From NCBI RefSeq assembly GCF_002807015.1, contig NZ_NIPO01000001.1, forward strand, positions 933,042 to 979,176: a stretch of DNA of 46,135 bases. The letters run 5' to 3'. A program made the translations under genes and the position numbers. Every line of letters begins with the position of its first letter. The first letter of the stretch is position 1. Positions 26,157 to 34,752 of this stretch are shown here, piece by piece. The notes beneath the pieces are model-generated. The model searched no databases. It saw only the letters and a program-made list of their open reading frames with translations, and had not been told where the DNA came from. This stretch comes from Avrilella dinanensis (GTDB taxonomy: Bacteria > Bacteroidota > Bacteroidia > Flavobacteriales > Flavobacteriaceae).

Positions 26157-26198
26157 GCAAATCTGTGTATTCGCGTATTCGCAAATACACAGATTTGC
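26157..26198. repeat. Repeat family copy D: 15-bp palindrome upstream of pgi
   Basis: GCAAATCTGTGTATT (26157-26171) and its exact complement (26184-26198) enclose the loop CGCGTATTCGCA, itself made of family words. More words (GAATACGCG) follow to 26208. It sits in the spacer between divergent pgi and the lipoprotein gene. Confidence 0.82.
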
Positions 26199-26218
26199 GA
26201 ATACGCGAAGTTTTTACG

Positions 26219-26226
26219 TATATTTA
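26219..26226 (+). promoter_or_regulatory. Possible -7 box for the lipoprotein pair
   Basis: TATATTTA agrees at all fixed positions of TAnnTTTG except the last. A TTTG at 26194-26197, in the right arm of repeat D, lies 21 bases upstream, a plausible -33 distance. Start codon is 43 bases downstream. Confidence 0.35.
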
Positions 26227-26268
26227 CATCGGAAAAATCAAAGTCATTTTTTAACCAATAATTCATTT

Positions 26269-26790
26269 ATGATTTCAACAAAAAGGAATATTATTCCGTT
26301 TTTGATTACGATATTTTTTGTCACTGCCTGCGAAAAAAACGATTTGTGTGGGGGCGTAAATGTTGACACCCCGCAGGTAAATATTACCTTATACAATCGG
26401 TTGAATAATGAAGAACAAAAAACCGCCCAGATGATTAACTGCTACGCTTTGGACTATATTCATCAGGATACCATTCCGGTCATACAATTTCTGAACAGAG
26501 CCTCATTTACATTGCCTCTCAAAGTGTATGAAGAAAATACCGTTTGGTATGTAGAACTCAAGGAATGGATAGGCAATGACACGATTACCCGGGCAAATCT
26601 GCTGGATTTCAGGTATGAAACGAGTAGCGAATATGTTTCCAAAGCTTGCGGATACCGAAGTGTTTTCCAAAGAGTTAGGGTTAATTCTGTGAATGACACC
26701 ATTCAGCACCTGCCGGGTTGGATTAGCACTTTGGACTATACAAATGAAATAACAACCAATGACACCACACATGTTCAAATATATTTTTAG
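26269..26790 (+). CDS. DUF6452-family lipoprotein
   Basis: The 173-residue protein begins MISTKRNIIPFLITIFFVTAC, a signal peptide with the lipobox FVTAC, so C21 would be lipidated. The next residues, EKNDLCGGVNVDTPQVNITLYN, match the start of DUF6452 proteins of flavobacteria. An upstream in-frame ATG (26074) would put 65 residues in front that lack any signal and cover the repeat, so it is rejected. It overlaps the DUF6048 gene by 20 bases. Function is unknown; the two families occur together. Confidence 0.8.
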   Translation: MISTKRNIIPFLITIFFVTACEKNDLCGGVNVDTPQVNITLYNRLNNEEQKTAQMINCYALDYIHQDTIPVIQFLNRASFTLPLKVYEENTVWYVELKEWIGNDTITRANLLDFRYETSSEYVSKACGYRSVFQRVRVNSVNDTIQHLPGWISTLDYTNEITTNDTTHVQIYF

Positions 26791-27490
26791 TCTGCTCATT
26801 TTATCCTCAACAATCAGTGTTTATGCTCAGGAAAATGAGGATAATCCCACGGTTTACCCGCAACGGTACGGACTCAGAGTCGGGACAGATTTATTCAAAC
26901 TCAGCCGGAATATCTGGGATAATAACTACACCGGTTTCGAGATTAACGGCGATTATCGCTGGAACAAAAAAGTGTATATCGCAGCTGAACTGGGTCGTGA
27001 TGAAAAGTTTAAGGAAGAAGACCGCCTGAGTTTTACTACCAAAGGTCAATACCTGAAAATCGGTCTGGACTATAACATGCACAACAACTGGATGGATTTG
27101 GAAAACATGATTTATGTCGGCGGGCGATACGGTTTGAGTTTTCATGAACAAACTCTGCATTCCTACAAAATTTTCACTACCGACGGTTATTTTGATGAAA
27201 ATGAAATTTATCCGAATCTGACAAGTTCCGGACTGCACGCACACTGGCTCGATTTGGTGGGCGGAATAAAAACACGTCTTTTTGACAACGTTTTTATGGG
27301 ATTTTCTGTTCGTTTCAGCTTGTTGCTTCATCAAAAACAGCCCGAAGGTTTTGAGAATTTATATATTCCGGGGTATGGTGAAAAATTCAGCGGAAACATC
27401 GGGGCTTCGTTCAATTATTCCATCAGTTATTTTATTCCGTTGTATAAAAAAACACCAAAACAGTTACAAAACCAACCAGACAATCAATAA
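26771..27490 (+). CDS. DUF6048-family outer-membrane beta-barrel-like protein
   Basis: The 239-residue protein starts with a signal peptide (MFKYIFSLLILSSTISVYAQ). It then has RYGLRVGTDLFKLSRNIWD, GFEINGDYRWNKKVYIAAELG and repeated amphipathic strands to an end typical of barrel proteins. This is the phrase set of DUF6048, the usual partner of DUF6452. I chose the second ATG (26771) because it gives a clean signal peptide; the first (26759) adds MTPH. The two genes are probably translated together; the barrel function is unknown. The last 27 bases overlap the convergent DnaJ gene. Confidence 0.8.
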   Translation: MFKYIFSLLILSSTISVYAQENEDNPTVYPQRYGLRVGTDLFKLSRNIWDNNYTGFEINGDYRWNKKVYIAAELGRDEKFKEEDRLSFTTKGQYLKIGLDYNMHNNWMDLENMIYVGGRYGLSFHEQTLHSYKIFTTDGYFDENEIYPNLTSSGLHAHWLDLVGGIKTRLFDNVFMGFSVRFSLLLHQKQPEGFENLYIPGYGEKFSGNIGASFNYSISYFIPLYKKTPKQLQNQPDNQ

Positions 27491-28882
27491 AATAAAGCAA
27501 ATCAACCACATAATCTGTGACAACTGATTTTGATTTTTAACTTTGTTAAACGATTGAATCAGCTGCCATTCTAAAAGTAAAAGAAAAACCAAAACCATTA
27601 AAACAGCGGGGCGAGTACCGATAAATCCATAATAAACCGTTTTGGTTAATGATTGCTTATTCGAGATAAATTCCACAGAAGCAATTTCTTTAGTTAGCAT
27701 TAATTGATTAATTTTCATACTATTATACCCACCGTTTCGCAACGAACGAAAAATTTTGTAATCAATCGGCAAATGTATTTCATCGTCCAAAACCAGGTAA
27801 TAAGTCGTAGAAGAACTATACAACCCAACTTTGTAAAAGTTTCCTTGTTCCACCGGTTGTAAATACGGAATCATCGGCAAGATAATGGACAGCAAAGTAA
27901 CAGAAACTGCTAATTTTGTCGAAAAAGTCCATTTTTTAAACTGGGAAATAATTTTGCGGTAAGCATCCTTAAAATGTAAATATTTCGGCGGACGATAAGG
28001 TCCGTAATCATTGGTTTTCTGAATCCCTCGGCGAGTAAAAAGTGTTTTTATTCCATTGAACGGATTAGATAAAAAAACCTCTGACCAGCTTGTATTCAAA
28101 TCATGCAACCGCTTGGAAAGAGTTACGCTGATGAAAAAAACATAGACAAACAGACTCAGGTAAAACATAAAAGTCCATTGCTGCCAAAAACTCAACCACA
28201 ACACCACTGCCAAAAACACAGTAGCAACAATCATTCTCTGACGGAAAGTTTCCGCCGGAACTCTGCCATAAACTCCGAAAATATTTTCTTTTTTGAAATG
28301 TTCCTGCCGAACGTTTGGATTGATTCTTCGCTGTCGTCGCCACGCTTCCACATTCGGATTTTTATCGCGATATTTGAAAACCAACTTGCGGTAATAATGT
28401 TGATTATCAAAACCCGTCACACGCATATTAACCACCAACTCTTCTTCCACTCTTTTGAGTTTGAGCCCGTGTTTGCCCATCGCATTCACCGTTCCGAGAT
28501 AATCTATATCAACGCTTTTCGCTCCTTCCACCTGCCATTCAATAACGACAATATCATCTAAAGAATAAAAAGAAGTATTTGATTTGAAATAATGAATTTT
28601 TGGTGGTGGCCAGTTATTCCCAGATTGACTTTCTTTCCGGGCATATTCGGTCGATTGGTTTTTTATTTGCTTTTGCCTGATAAGAATTTCATCTAACCAG
28701 CGTTTGTTTTTCGGGTCAGACAAATATTCATACGCCTCTTTAATCACAATAAAATACTGATGAGCCTGTTCACTTCGGTTAACGTCCGGGTGGTATTTTT
28801 TAGACAAAGTACGATAGGCCTTTTTTATCGTCTGGTCGTCTGAAAAATCAGGTATTTCAAGTATTTTGTAGTAGTTAATCAT
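27464..28882 (-). CDS. DnaJ-domain membrane protein with Ig-like and DUF805-like parts
   Basis: The 472-residue protein starts with a J domain (2-65) including the HPD motif (31-33), which would recruit DnaK. Residues about 94-172 (KIHYFKSNTSFYSLDDIVVIEW, VDIDYLGTV, VNMRVTG) resemble the Ig-like beta sandwich of Bacteroidota cell-envelope proteins. Residues about 213-280 hold two membrane helices with SKRLHDLNTSW, a DUF805-type phrase. More membrane segments lie near 322-341, 425-441 and 456-472. It ends convergently over the DUF6048 gene. It could tether DnaK to the membrane; this is inference. Confidence 0.8.
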   Translation of the reverse strand: MINYYKILEIPDFSDDQTIKKAYRTLSKKYHPDVNRSEQAHQYFIVIKEAYEYLSDPKNKRWLDEILIRQKQIKNQSTEYARKESQSGNNWPPPKIHYFKSNTSFYSLDDIVVIEWQVEGAKSVDIDYLGTVNAMGKHGLKLKRVEEELVVNMRVTGFDNQHYYRKLVFKYRDKNPNVEAWRRQRRINPNVRQEHFKKENIFGVYGRVPAETFRQRMIVATVFLAVVLWLSFWQQWTFMFYLSLFVYVFFISVTLSKRLHDLNTSWSEVFLSNPFNGIKTLFTRRGIQKTNDYGPYRPPKYLHFKDAYRKIISQFKKWTFSTKLAVSVTLLSIILPMIPYLQPVEQGNFYKVGLYSSSTTYYLVLDDEIHLPIDYKIFRSLRNGGYNSMKINQLMLTKEIASVEFISNKQSLTKTVYYGFIGTRPAVLMVLVFLLLLEWQLIQSFNKVKNQNQLSQIMWLICFILLIVWLVL

Positions 28883-28954
28883 TTAGAGCCTGTTTAAAAA
28901 AGAGATGCTTCCTTGCCTCAGCATAAACAAAAAAAACTTTATTTCATGGTTAAT

Positions 28955-29191
28955 TTACAACCACTTTATCTCCTTTATTTTTTTATTAAACAGAAAACGC
29001 ATCATCACTTTTTCACCTTCGTCTGTTTTGATTACTTTGAATTGTGGCGATAATATCGTGGCAAAAACCGCACACAGTAACGGATTCATAAAACCGGTAA
29101 TTTCGGTAAAGCTCAACAGCAATTTGCCAAGCAGAAAAAGCACAGCGAAACATACAAACTGCACGATAAAAACTTTATTTTGTTTACTCAT
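28955..29191 (-). CDS. Small inner-membrane protein
   Basis: From the ATG at 29191 the frame gives 78 residues: MSKQNKVFIVQFVCFAVLFL with a hydrophobic helix (about 7-30), a second helix around GFMNPLLCAVFATIL, and a basic tail. The longer frame to 29233 would add residues encoded inside the methyltransferase gene. It overlaps that gene by 8 bases and is probably read with it. I do not recognise a family. Confidence 0.65.
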   Translation of the reverse strand: MSKQNKVFIVQFVCFAVLFLLGKLLLSFTEITGFMNPLLCAVFATILSPQFKVIKTDEGEKVMMRFLFNKKIKEIKWL

Positions 29192-30344
29192 TTTTTTGAA
29201 ATTTTGCTCTTTTACTTCCTTCGTAAATATCATACTTGACTAATCGGGATTCAATTTTTCCATTGAATAGTTTAATTCTTCGGGTAGTTTTTAAGCCGAC
29301 ATATTTCAAGGCTTCCACATTTCCGGTAATAAACCATGCCTCGGTTTGTGGGTAAGACCGTTTGAATGTATCTCCGATTTCGCGGTAAAAACGTTCCAAA
29401 TCAATATCCAGCCGTTCGCCATAAGGTGGATTAAAAACCATGTGTAAAGGTCCTTCGGTTTCTTTTTCGGTTTTAAAAAAGTCTTGCTGTTCAATATCAA
29501 TATATTCCTCCAAATTGGCATTACGAACATTTTCCCGTGATTTTCTGACTGCCGACGGTGCTTTGTCATATCCAACAATCCGATATGGAAAATCCTTGAT
29601 TTTGTTCAATAAAGATTCTTCGATTTTGTCAAATAAATCTTCGTCCCAGTCCCGCCATTTTTCAAAAGCAAATTCACGCCGGTTGATATTTGGCGGAATA
29701 TTACACGCAATCATCGCTGCCTCAACCAGAAATGTTCCCGAACCACACATCGGGTCGAGAAAATGTGTTTGCCCTCTCCAGCCCGACAACAGCAAAATTC
29801 CTGCCGCCAACACTTCGTTTATCGGTGCAATATTGGTTGATGTCCGGTAACCACGATGATGCAACGATTCGCCGGAAGTGTCCAAGGAAACGGTGCAAAC
29901 ATCTTTCTGAATATGCACATGAATCCGAATGTCGGGGTGTTGTTTGTCTATGCTCGGACGTTTGCCGAATTGCTCACGAAACTGGTCCACAATTGCATCT
30001 TTCGACTTCAGTACCACAAATAACGAATTGTTAAACGCCTCGCTATACGCCGTAGCATCAACCACAAACGTCTGATTGGCGAAAAGAATTTCTGACCAAT
30101 CGATAGATTTTACACCTTTATATAAACTTTCTTCGTCAAAAACCTTGAAAGTTTTGATAGGTTTAAGGATTTTCAAAGCGGTACGCAAACTCAGATTGGC
30201 TTTGTACATAAATCCTGTGTCGCCGGAAAAACTTACCATTCGTATGCCTTGCTCGACATTTTGAGCACCAAGAACCCGTAATTCCTGGGCTAATATATCT
30301 TCGAAACCAAAAAATGTTTTGGCTACCATTTTATAATTATTCAT
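29184..30344 (-). CDS. THUMP-domain RNA methyltransferase (RlmK/L N-terminal type)
   Basis: The 386-residue protein has a THUMP domain (about 1-160: MVAKTFFGFEDILAQELRVLGA) and a class I methyltransferase with FLDPMCGSGTFLVEAA and the N6/N2-guanine motif NPPYGERL. Members such as RlmL add methyl groups to guanosine in 23S rRNA. I choose the ATG at 30344 (MNNYKMVAKT), since the longer frame adds a hydrophobic stretch not usual in the family and would run over its promoter. The stop overlaps the next small membrane gene. Confidence 0.85.
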   Translation of the reverse strand: MNNYKMVAKTFFGFEDILAQELRVLGAQNVEQGIRMVSFSGDTGFMYKANLSLRTALKILKPIKTFKVFDEESLYKGVKSIDWSEILFANQTFVVDATAYSEAFNNSLFVVLKSKDAIVDQFREQFGKRPSIDKQHPDIRIHVHIQKDVCTVSLDTSGESLHHRGYRTSTNIAPINEVLAAGILLLSGWRGQTHFLDPMCGSGTFLVEAAMIACNIPPNINRREFAFEKWRDWDEDLFDKIEESLLNKIKDFPYRIVGYDKAPSAVRKSRENVRNANLEEYIDIEQQDFFKTEKETEGPLHMVFNPPYGERLDIDLERFYREIGDTFKRSYPQTEAWFITGNVEALKYVGLKTTRRIKLFNGKIESRLVKYDIYEGSKRAKFQKNE

Positions 30345-30380
30345 ATATCGTGTATTGAGCAAAAAAATGCTATAATAGTG

Positions 30381-30388
30381 CAAAAATA
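30381..30388 (-). promoter_or_regulatory. Putative -7 box for the RNA methyltransferase gene
   Basis: The minus strand reads TATTTTTG (TAnnTTTG), 36 bases before the chosen ATG. It lies back to back with the plus-strand box at 30392, so the two genes likely share one divergent promoter region. Confidence 0.5.
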
Positions 30389-30391
30389 GCG

Positions 30392-30399
30392 TAAATTTG
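30392..30399 (+). promoter_or_regulatory. Putative -7 box for the ZIP transporter gene
   Basis: TAAATTTG fits TAnnTTTG, 35 bases before the ATG at 30435. A -33 box is not evident. Confidence 0.45.
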
Positions 30400-30434
30400 T
30401 CGCTTGCTAAAATCAATTTGATTAATCGTAGAAA

Positions 30435-31148
30435 ATGACCTATATTTTACCTTTAGTATCTGTGTTGCTGGGTGCTTTCATCGGGCTGATATTTCAGCCA
30501 AAAAACAAAAAAAATCTGAAACTGCTGTTGGCATTCAGCGGAGCTTTTTTGTTGTCTATAACAGTTATGCACCTGTTACCCGAAGTGTATGACACTGTTT
30601 TTCACGGTCATCATCACGATGAACATCAGCATGACCATTCGGGAGGATACAGAATCGGGTTGTTTATCATGGTCGGGATTTTATTTCAAATCATATTGGA
30701 ATTTTTCTCAAAAGGTGCTGAACACGGACATGTTCATACCCACGAAAAAATGAACGCAATGCCCTGGACGCTTTTTATTAGCTTATGTATTCACGCATTA
30801 TTGGAAGGAATGCCCGTTAGCCACCACCACGATTTAGCTATAGGAATTGCCATTCATCATCTGCCGATTGCTATCATTTTATCCATGTTTTTTGTTAATG
30901 CAGGTTTGGCAAAAAAATGGATTATTTTATTTATGGTTGCTTTCGCCTTGATGACTCCACTCGGAACGTTAGCGTCTGAGAAATTAGATTTTCTTACGCA
31001 TTATTATACGGAAATTTCAGCTGTCGTTATCGGAATTCTTTTTCATATTTCTTCCACAATCATTTTTGAAAGTAGCGAAAATCATAAATTCAATATCGCC
31101 AAAATCTCGGTTATCGTTCTGGGAATAGTATTAGGGTATTTGGTTTAA
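30435..31148 (+). CDS. ZIP-family metal transporter
   Basis: The 237-residue protein has about eight membrane helices. Helices 4 and 5 carry the metal-path pattern (HALLEGMPVSHHHDLAIGIAIHHLPIAI), with His and Glu as in ZIP proteins. Histidine-rich loops (HGHHHDEHQHDH, residues about 57-68, and EHGHVHTHE) may gather zinc or iron. It would bring metal into the cytoplasm. Its end overlaps the convergent lpxK by 18 bases. Confidence 0.85.
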   Translation: MTYILPLVSVLLGAFIGLIFQPKNKKNLKLLLAFSGAFLLSITVMHLLPEVYDTVFHGHHHDEHQHDHSGGYRIGLFIMVGILFQIILEFFSKGAEHGHVHTHEKMNAMPWTLFISLCIHALLEGMPVSHHHDLAIGIAIHHLPIAIILSMFFVNAGLAKKWIILFMVAFALMTPLGTLASEKLDFLTHYYTEISAVVIGILFHISSTIIFESSENHKFNIAKISVIVLGIVLGYLV

Positions 31149-32153
31149 TTCAGCATTACAAACAGAAATAACAGCTTGGTCAAAGATTTCTTTTTCCTTA
31201 ATAAAATCGGTTTTTATCGGTAAATAATATAATTTATCCTGAGGTAATTTACCTTTCAACCGCATATAATCTTTTTCGGTAGTAATGATAATTTTTCCAT
31301 TGGATTTTTCCGTTATTTTGTCAATATCCTTTGCTGAAAAATGATGATGATCAGGAAAAGTCAATCTGTCCGAAACAGCCAGATGTGCATAAAACAAATC
31401 CGGATTGGCAATACCGGAAACAGCAAAAATCTGCTCTGCCGGAATATCGGCTAAACGGATTTTTTCAGTTTGGTTATAAACATATTCATCATAGCTGATG
31501 GTCGTAAAAAAGATTTTTTGAAAAGGTTTAGGCTGTAGTTTGTTTTTAATTTTCTGTATTTCTGTTTCAGTAATATTTTCAGGACATTTAGTCACAATAA
31601 TAATTGCCGCACGATCAGCTCCGCTACCAGATTCACGCAGATTTCCAACCGGTAGAATATAATCATCACAATACAAATCGCCATAAGCGGTAAGCAAAAT
31701 ATACGCTGTTGCCTTGACTTTCCTATGCTGATACGCATCATCGAGCAATATCACTTCGGGCGGATTGCCGGACTGTAAAAGTTGTTTGATTCCGTTTGTT
31801 CTATCTGCATCGACAGCAACTTGTATGTGATGAAACTTAGAAAAAAACTGAAAAGGTTCATCGCCCAAATCTTCTACCCGGGTATTTTCATCTGCCAATA
31901 CAAAACCCTCCGTTTTTCGCTTGTAACCCCTGCTCAAAACCGCCACCTTGTATTTATCTGATAATAAACGGATTAAATATTCCGTCTGAGGCGACTTTCC
32001 CGTTCCTCCAACGCTCAGATTCCCCACTGCAATCACAGGAATCGGTGCTTGGTAGCTTTTATACAAAACGTGATTGTAGAGGTAATTCCGAATACTCGTA
32101 ATCAACCAATACAATATCCCGAAGGGAAAAAGTAAAAACCTCAGCCATTTCAT
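31131..32153 (-). CDS. lpxK: Tetraacyldisaccharide 4'-kinase
   Basis: The 340-residue enzyme phosphorylates the lipid A precursor at position 4'. It has an N-terminal membrane anchor (MKWLRFLLFPFGILYWLI), the P-loop GNLSVGGTGKSP (44-55), SRGYKR and DDAYQHRKV, all LpxK marks. It is a core lipid A gene and is not tied to the polysaccharide cluster. Confidence 0.92.
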   Translation of the reverse strand: MKWLRFLLFPFGILYWLITSIRNYLYNHVLYKSYQAPIPVIAVGNLSVGGTGKSPQTEYLIRLLSDKYKVAVLSRGYKRKTEGFVLADENTRVEDLGDEPFQFFSKFHHIQVAVDADRTNGIKQLLQSGNPPEVILLDDAYQHRKVKATAYILLTAYGDLYCDDYILPVGNLRESGSGADRAAIIIVTKCPENITETEIQKIKNKLQPKPFQKIFFTTISYDEYVYNQTEKIRLADIPAEQIFAVSGIANPDLFYAHLAVSDRLTFPDHHHFSAKDIDKITEKSNGKIIITTEKDYMRLKGKLPQDKLYYLPIKTDFIKEKEIFDQAVISVCNAELNQIP

Positions 32154-32198
32154 AATGCAAATGTAAGGGATTCTGAATCAATAATCATACTTACAGAA

Positions 32199-32537
32199 TC
32201 AAGAAATTCGCAGTCCGTTTTCACAGGGTTTGTCCACCGAAATCAGAGTTACGTCTTTGTTTTCGCCTACAGCTCCGAGTAATAAACATTCGCTCATAAA
32301 ATCAGCAATTTGCTTAGGCGGAAAGTTGATTACCGCCAAAACCTGTTTGCCAATAAGCTCGTTTAAATCATACAAATTAGTGATTTGAGCTGATGTTTTT
32401 TTAATTCCTTCCCCGCCAAAATCTATCCAGACCTTATAAGCAGGATTACGGGCTTTTTCAAATATCTGTGCATCGATTATCGTTCCGACCCGAATATCTA
32501 TTTTAGCAAAATCTTCCCAGTTTATTTGTGTTTCCAT
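32199..32537 (-). CDS. csaA: CsaA-like tRNA-binding-domain protein
   Basis: The 112-residue protein is a single OB-fold of the tRNA-binding type: IDIRVGTIIDAQIFEKARNPAYKVWIDFG, then SAQITNLYDLNELIGKQVLAVINFPPKQI and the ending ENGLRIS. In other bacteria CsaA is a dimeric protein with chaperone or tRNA-binding activity. It is divergent from the DJ-1 gene, with a 53-base spacer. Confidence 0.85.
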   Translation of the reverse strand: METQINWEDFAKIDIRVGTIIDAQIFEKARNPAYKVWIDFGGEGIKKTSAQITNLYDLNELIGKQVLAVINFPPKQIADFMSECLLLGAVGENKDVTLISVDKPCENGLRIS

Positions 32538-32590
32538 TAGGTAATTGTCTTTATTTCTTTGTAAATTTACGATGTAACATTTTAAACTTT

Positions 32591-33178
32591 ATGATGATGA
32601 GCAAAAAAATATTGATGTTAGCCGGCGATTTCGTAGAAGATTACGAGATTATGGTGCCGTTTCAAGCACTTTTATCTGTGGGTTGTGAGGTTGATGTGGT
32701 TTGCCCCGGAAAGAAAAAAGGCGAAATTATCGCTACTGCCATTCATGATTTTGTGGGTTTCCAGACTTATGTAGAACTTAGAGGACACAATTTCCAAATC
32801 AACAAAACCTTTGATGATGTACAACTTGATGATTATGACGGTTTGTATGTTTGTGGCGGACGAGCTCCTGAGTATATTAGACTGAATGACAAAGTATTGG
32901 CATACACCCGGCATTTTTTCGAGAATAACAAACCTGTGGCTGCTATTTGTCATGGTATTCAGATTCTGACTGCTGCGGAAGTTGTGAAAAACCGTACACT
33001 TACTGCTTATCCGGCTGTTGGTCCGGAAATTACACTCGCAGGTGGAAATTACAAAGAAATTGATGCCGATAAAGCGATTACTGACAACAATTTGACGACA
33101 TCTCCCGCATGGCCTGGACACCCTGCTTTGCTAAAAGAATTTTATCAATTATTGGGCATTACGATTGGGCAAAACTAA
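32591..33178 (+). CDS. DJ-1/PfpI-family protein
   Basis: The 195-residue protein has the class I amidotransferase-like fold of DJ-1/PfpI. The acid E17 and the nucleophile C120 in AAICHGIQ with H121 form the elbow, and LAGDFVEDYEIMVPF is the family's first strand and helix. Such proteins are deglycases, chaperones or hydrolases; the exact role is unknown. I begin at the triple ATG at 32591, since the longer frame to 32528 overlaps the divergent gene and lacks homology. Confidence 0.85.
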   Translation: MMMSKKILMLAGDFVEDYEIMVPFQALLSVGCEVDVVCPGKKKGEIIATAIHDFVGFQTYVELRGHNFQINKTFDDVQLDDYDGLYVCGGRAPEYIRLNDKVLAYTRHFFENNKPVAAICHGIQILTAAEVVKNRTLTAYPAVGPEITLAGGNYKEIDADKAITDNNLTTSPAWPGHPALLKEFYQLLGITIGQN

Positions 33179-33194
33179 TGCAAAGATTTTAGAT

Positions 33195-33235
33195 GTTAGA
33201 TGCTGGCTATTGAGTGTTAATAGCCAGCATCTAAC
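33195..33235. repeat. Perfect 17-bp palindrome between convergent genes
   Basis: GTTAGATGCTGGCTATT (33195-33211) and its exact complement (33219-33235) flank a 7-base loop. It lies 17 bases after the DJ-1 stop and 5 before the stop of the minus-strand gene. There is no clear T run, so it may be a repeat element that also ends transcription. Confidence 0.7.
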
Positions 33236-33239
33236 GAAA

Positions 33240-33773
33240 TCATCTTTTTCGTTTGAGGATTTTTCTTGCACGACTTTGAAATGAAACAGTCATCTGCGGA
33301 TACATTTGTTCAATAATTGCGGTAAGCTCTTCAGTAATCCATTTATTTTCTTCGGATAGTAAATCCAGACAAGTGATACAGTTTGATTTTGTTGCAACGA
33401 GAGATTCTCCGATTAACCATGAAAAGCAAATTTCGGTTAGCTGTTGTTTTTGTTCGGCAGATAAATCATTATGAGTATGTTTCAACATACCGATATACAT
33501 ATTGGTCAGACTTCTTTTGTTGGTTTCGTGGTTTTCATTCTCTGCTAAATCAATAAAATACTGGAAATCGTTTTTGAAATACAACAAATGAGTCCGTGAA
33601 AAAGTATCGCAGAAACACAACAAATGAACTTTCTGTTTTCCGCTTGTGCGGTCGATAAGAGCAACCAAACTTTCGGAGTCAAATTCATTTTTTAAGATTA
33701 GATTCCGAGCGAAATACCTGTTTTCTAATCTTAAATCTAATTGATTGAGCAAAAAATTTTCAACGATGTTCAT
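33240..33773 (-). CDS. Conserved hypothetical helical protein
   Basis: The 177-residue protein is predicted mostly helical, with a Cys-rich middle (LLCFCDTF, 52-59) and later SNCITCLDLL, and a basic end (RARKILKRKR). No signal peptide or membrane helix is visible. Pattern (HEAT-like helices) suggests a scaffold or binding protein. I do not recognise a family. It is followed on the minus strand by nothing but the palindrome and precedes nothing coupled, with VanW 28 bases upstream. Confidence 0.6.
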   Translation of the reverse strand: MNIVENFLLNQLDLRLENRYFARNLILKNEFDSESLVALIDRTSGKQKVHLLCFCDTFSRTHLLYFKNDFQYFIDLAENENHETNKRSLTNMYIGMLKHTHNDLSAEQKQQLTEICFSWLIGESLVATKSNCITCLDLLSEENKWITEELTAIIEQMYPQMTVSFQSRARKILKRKR

Positions 33774-33801
33774 GGATTATTATATTTTACCAACCACAGT
33801 T

Positions 33802-34614
33802 TTATTGTTTATCCTTACCTATAAACGGATTATACATCATAATCGCATGATTTTCAGCAAGTAGTTTTTCTGTCGTTAAACCTTTATTCTTTTCTATTTT
33901 AAAAATTTGATTGTGCCGTGAATAACCTCCCCAAAACTGCATTTTCATTAAATGATTCCGTTCTTCGACCTTGTATTCTTTGTCAATTTTTTCTTTACTG
34001 AATAATTCGCCGTTCAGGTGTGTTTCGTTTAGCCACAATTTCAATTGAAAAATATTATCAGTTTCATTTTTAACTTGTAAATCAATGTAATTATAAGACA
34101 ATGTTGCACCTGCACCAAAAGGTACTTTTCTGTTTACGTCGGGAAATACGTCAAATCCGTGTCGGTGTCTTTCTGTAATTGTCAAAGGTGAATGTGCAAA
34201 AATCCAAAAAAGCAAATTTCCTAACTGACAAAGTCCGCCACCTGTGTCTTTTGCAATCATTCCTTGTTTTAAAACAAGTCCTTCCAGATATCCTTTGCGT
34301 TTTGAAGGTCTGCCTACAAGTTTCCAAACTGAGAAAGTTTCGCCCGGGTTAATTATTAAATGGTCAATGTATGAAACAGCAATCTTTAGGTTGGTTTTCT
34401 TGTTTTCCTGCAGATACATATCAACGTCTTTAAGAGAACGAAGAATAATTGATTTGTGCCGGAAAACAGTATTTTTAAATAATTTTTCACTTTTAGAAAC
34501 CGCCCATTTTTTGTTTCCGAAAAACCAATCCATTTTTCGTTTCAGGATAAAATATTCCTTTCCGAATATTTGCCTTAACTGACTTCTTTGTTTGGGCTTT
34601 TCTATTTCTTTCAT
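33802..34614 (-). CDS. VanW-family protein
   Basis: The 270-residue protein shows the VanW core: INPGETFSVWKLVGRPSKRKGYLEGLVLKQG, then GGGLCQLGNLLFW (about 125-137) and HRHGFDVFPDVNRKVPFGAGATLSYNYIDLQVKN. VanW is named for a vancomycin-resistance cluster, but its role is not established and the domain is common in cells with no such resistance. No signal peptide is evident. Confidence 0.85.
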   Translation of the reverse strand: MKEIEKPKQRSQLRQIFGKEYFILKRKMDWFFGNKKWAVSKSEKLFKNTVFRHKSIILRSLKDVDMYLQENKKTNLKIAVSYIDHLIINPGETFSVWKLVGRPSKRKGYLEGLVLKQGMIAKDTGGGLCQLGNLLFWIFAHSPLTITERHRHGFDVFPDVNRKVPFGAGATLSYNYIDLQVKNETDNIFQLKLWLNETHLNGELFSKEKIDKEYKVEERNHLMKMQFWGGYSRHNQIFKIEKNKGLTTEKLLAENHAIMMYNPFIGKDKQ

Positions 34615-34670
34615 GTTTGATATTACATCTTTTTTAAAACCACCATACTTTAAAAGTAAATATACAGAAA

Positions 34671-34698
34671 AACCTCAAAAGATTGCTCCTTTGAGGTT
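34671..34698 (-). terminator. Intrinsic terminator after lpdA
   Basis: AACCTCAAA (34671-34679) pairs with TTTGAGGTT (34690-34698). On the minus strand the hairpin is followed by TTTTTCTG. It is 55 bases after the lpdA stop, in the spacer to VanW. Confidence 0.72.
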
Positions 34699-34752
34699 CT
34701 TTATTATTCAGTTCAACTTTGAACCTTTAAACCTTAAACTTTAAACAAAATC

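Noticed and set aside
26074..26268. Earlier start of the lipoprotein
   Set aside because: It would overlap pgi and read through repeat D; the later ATG gives a clean lipoprotein signal.
28103..28561. 152-residue plus-strand frame
   Set aside because: It is antisense to the DnaJ fusion gene and has no motif.
30345..30416. Earlier start of the RNA methyltransferase
   Set aside because: It adds hydrophobic residues not usual in the family and covers the promoter boxes.
32528..32590. Earlier start of the DJ-1 protein
   Set aside because: It would overlap the divergent CsaA-like gene, and the extra residues match nothing in the family.
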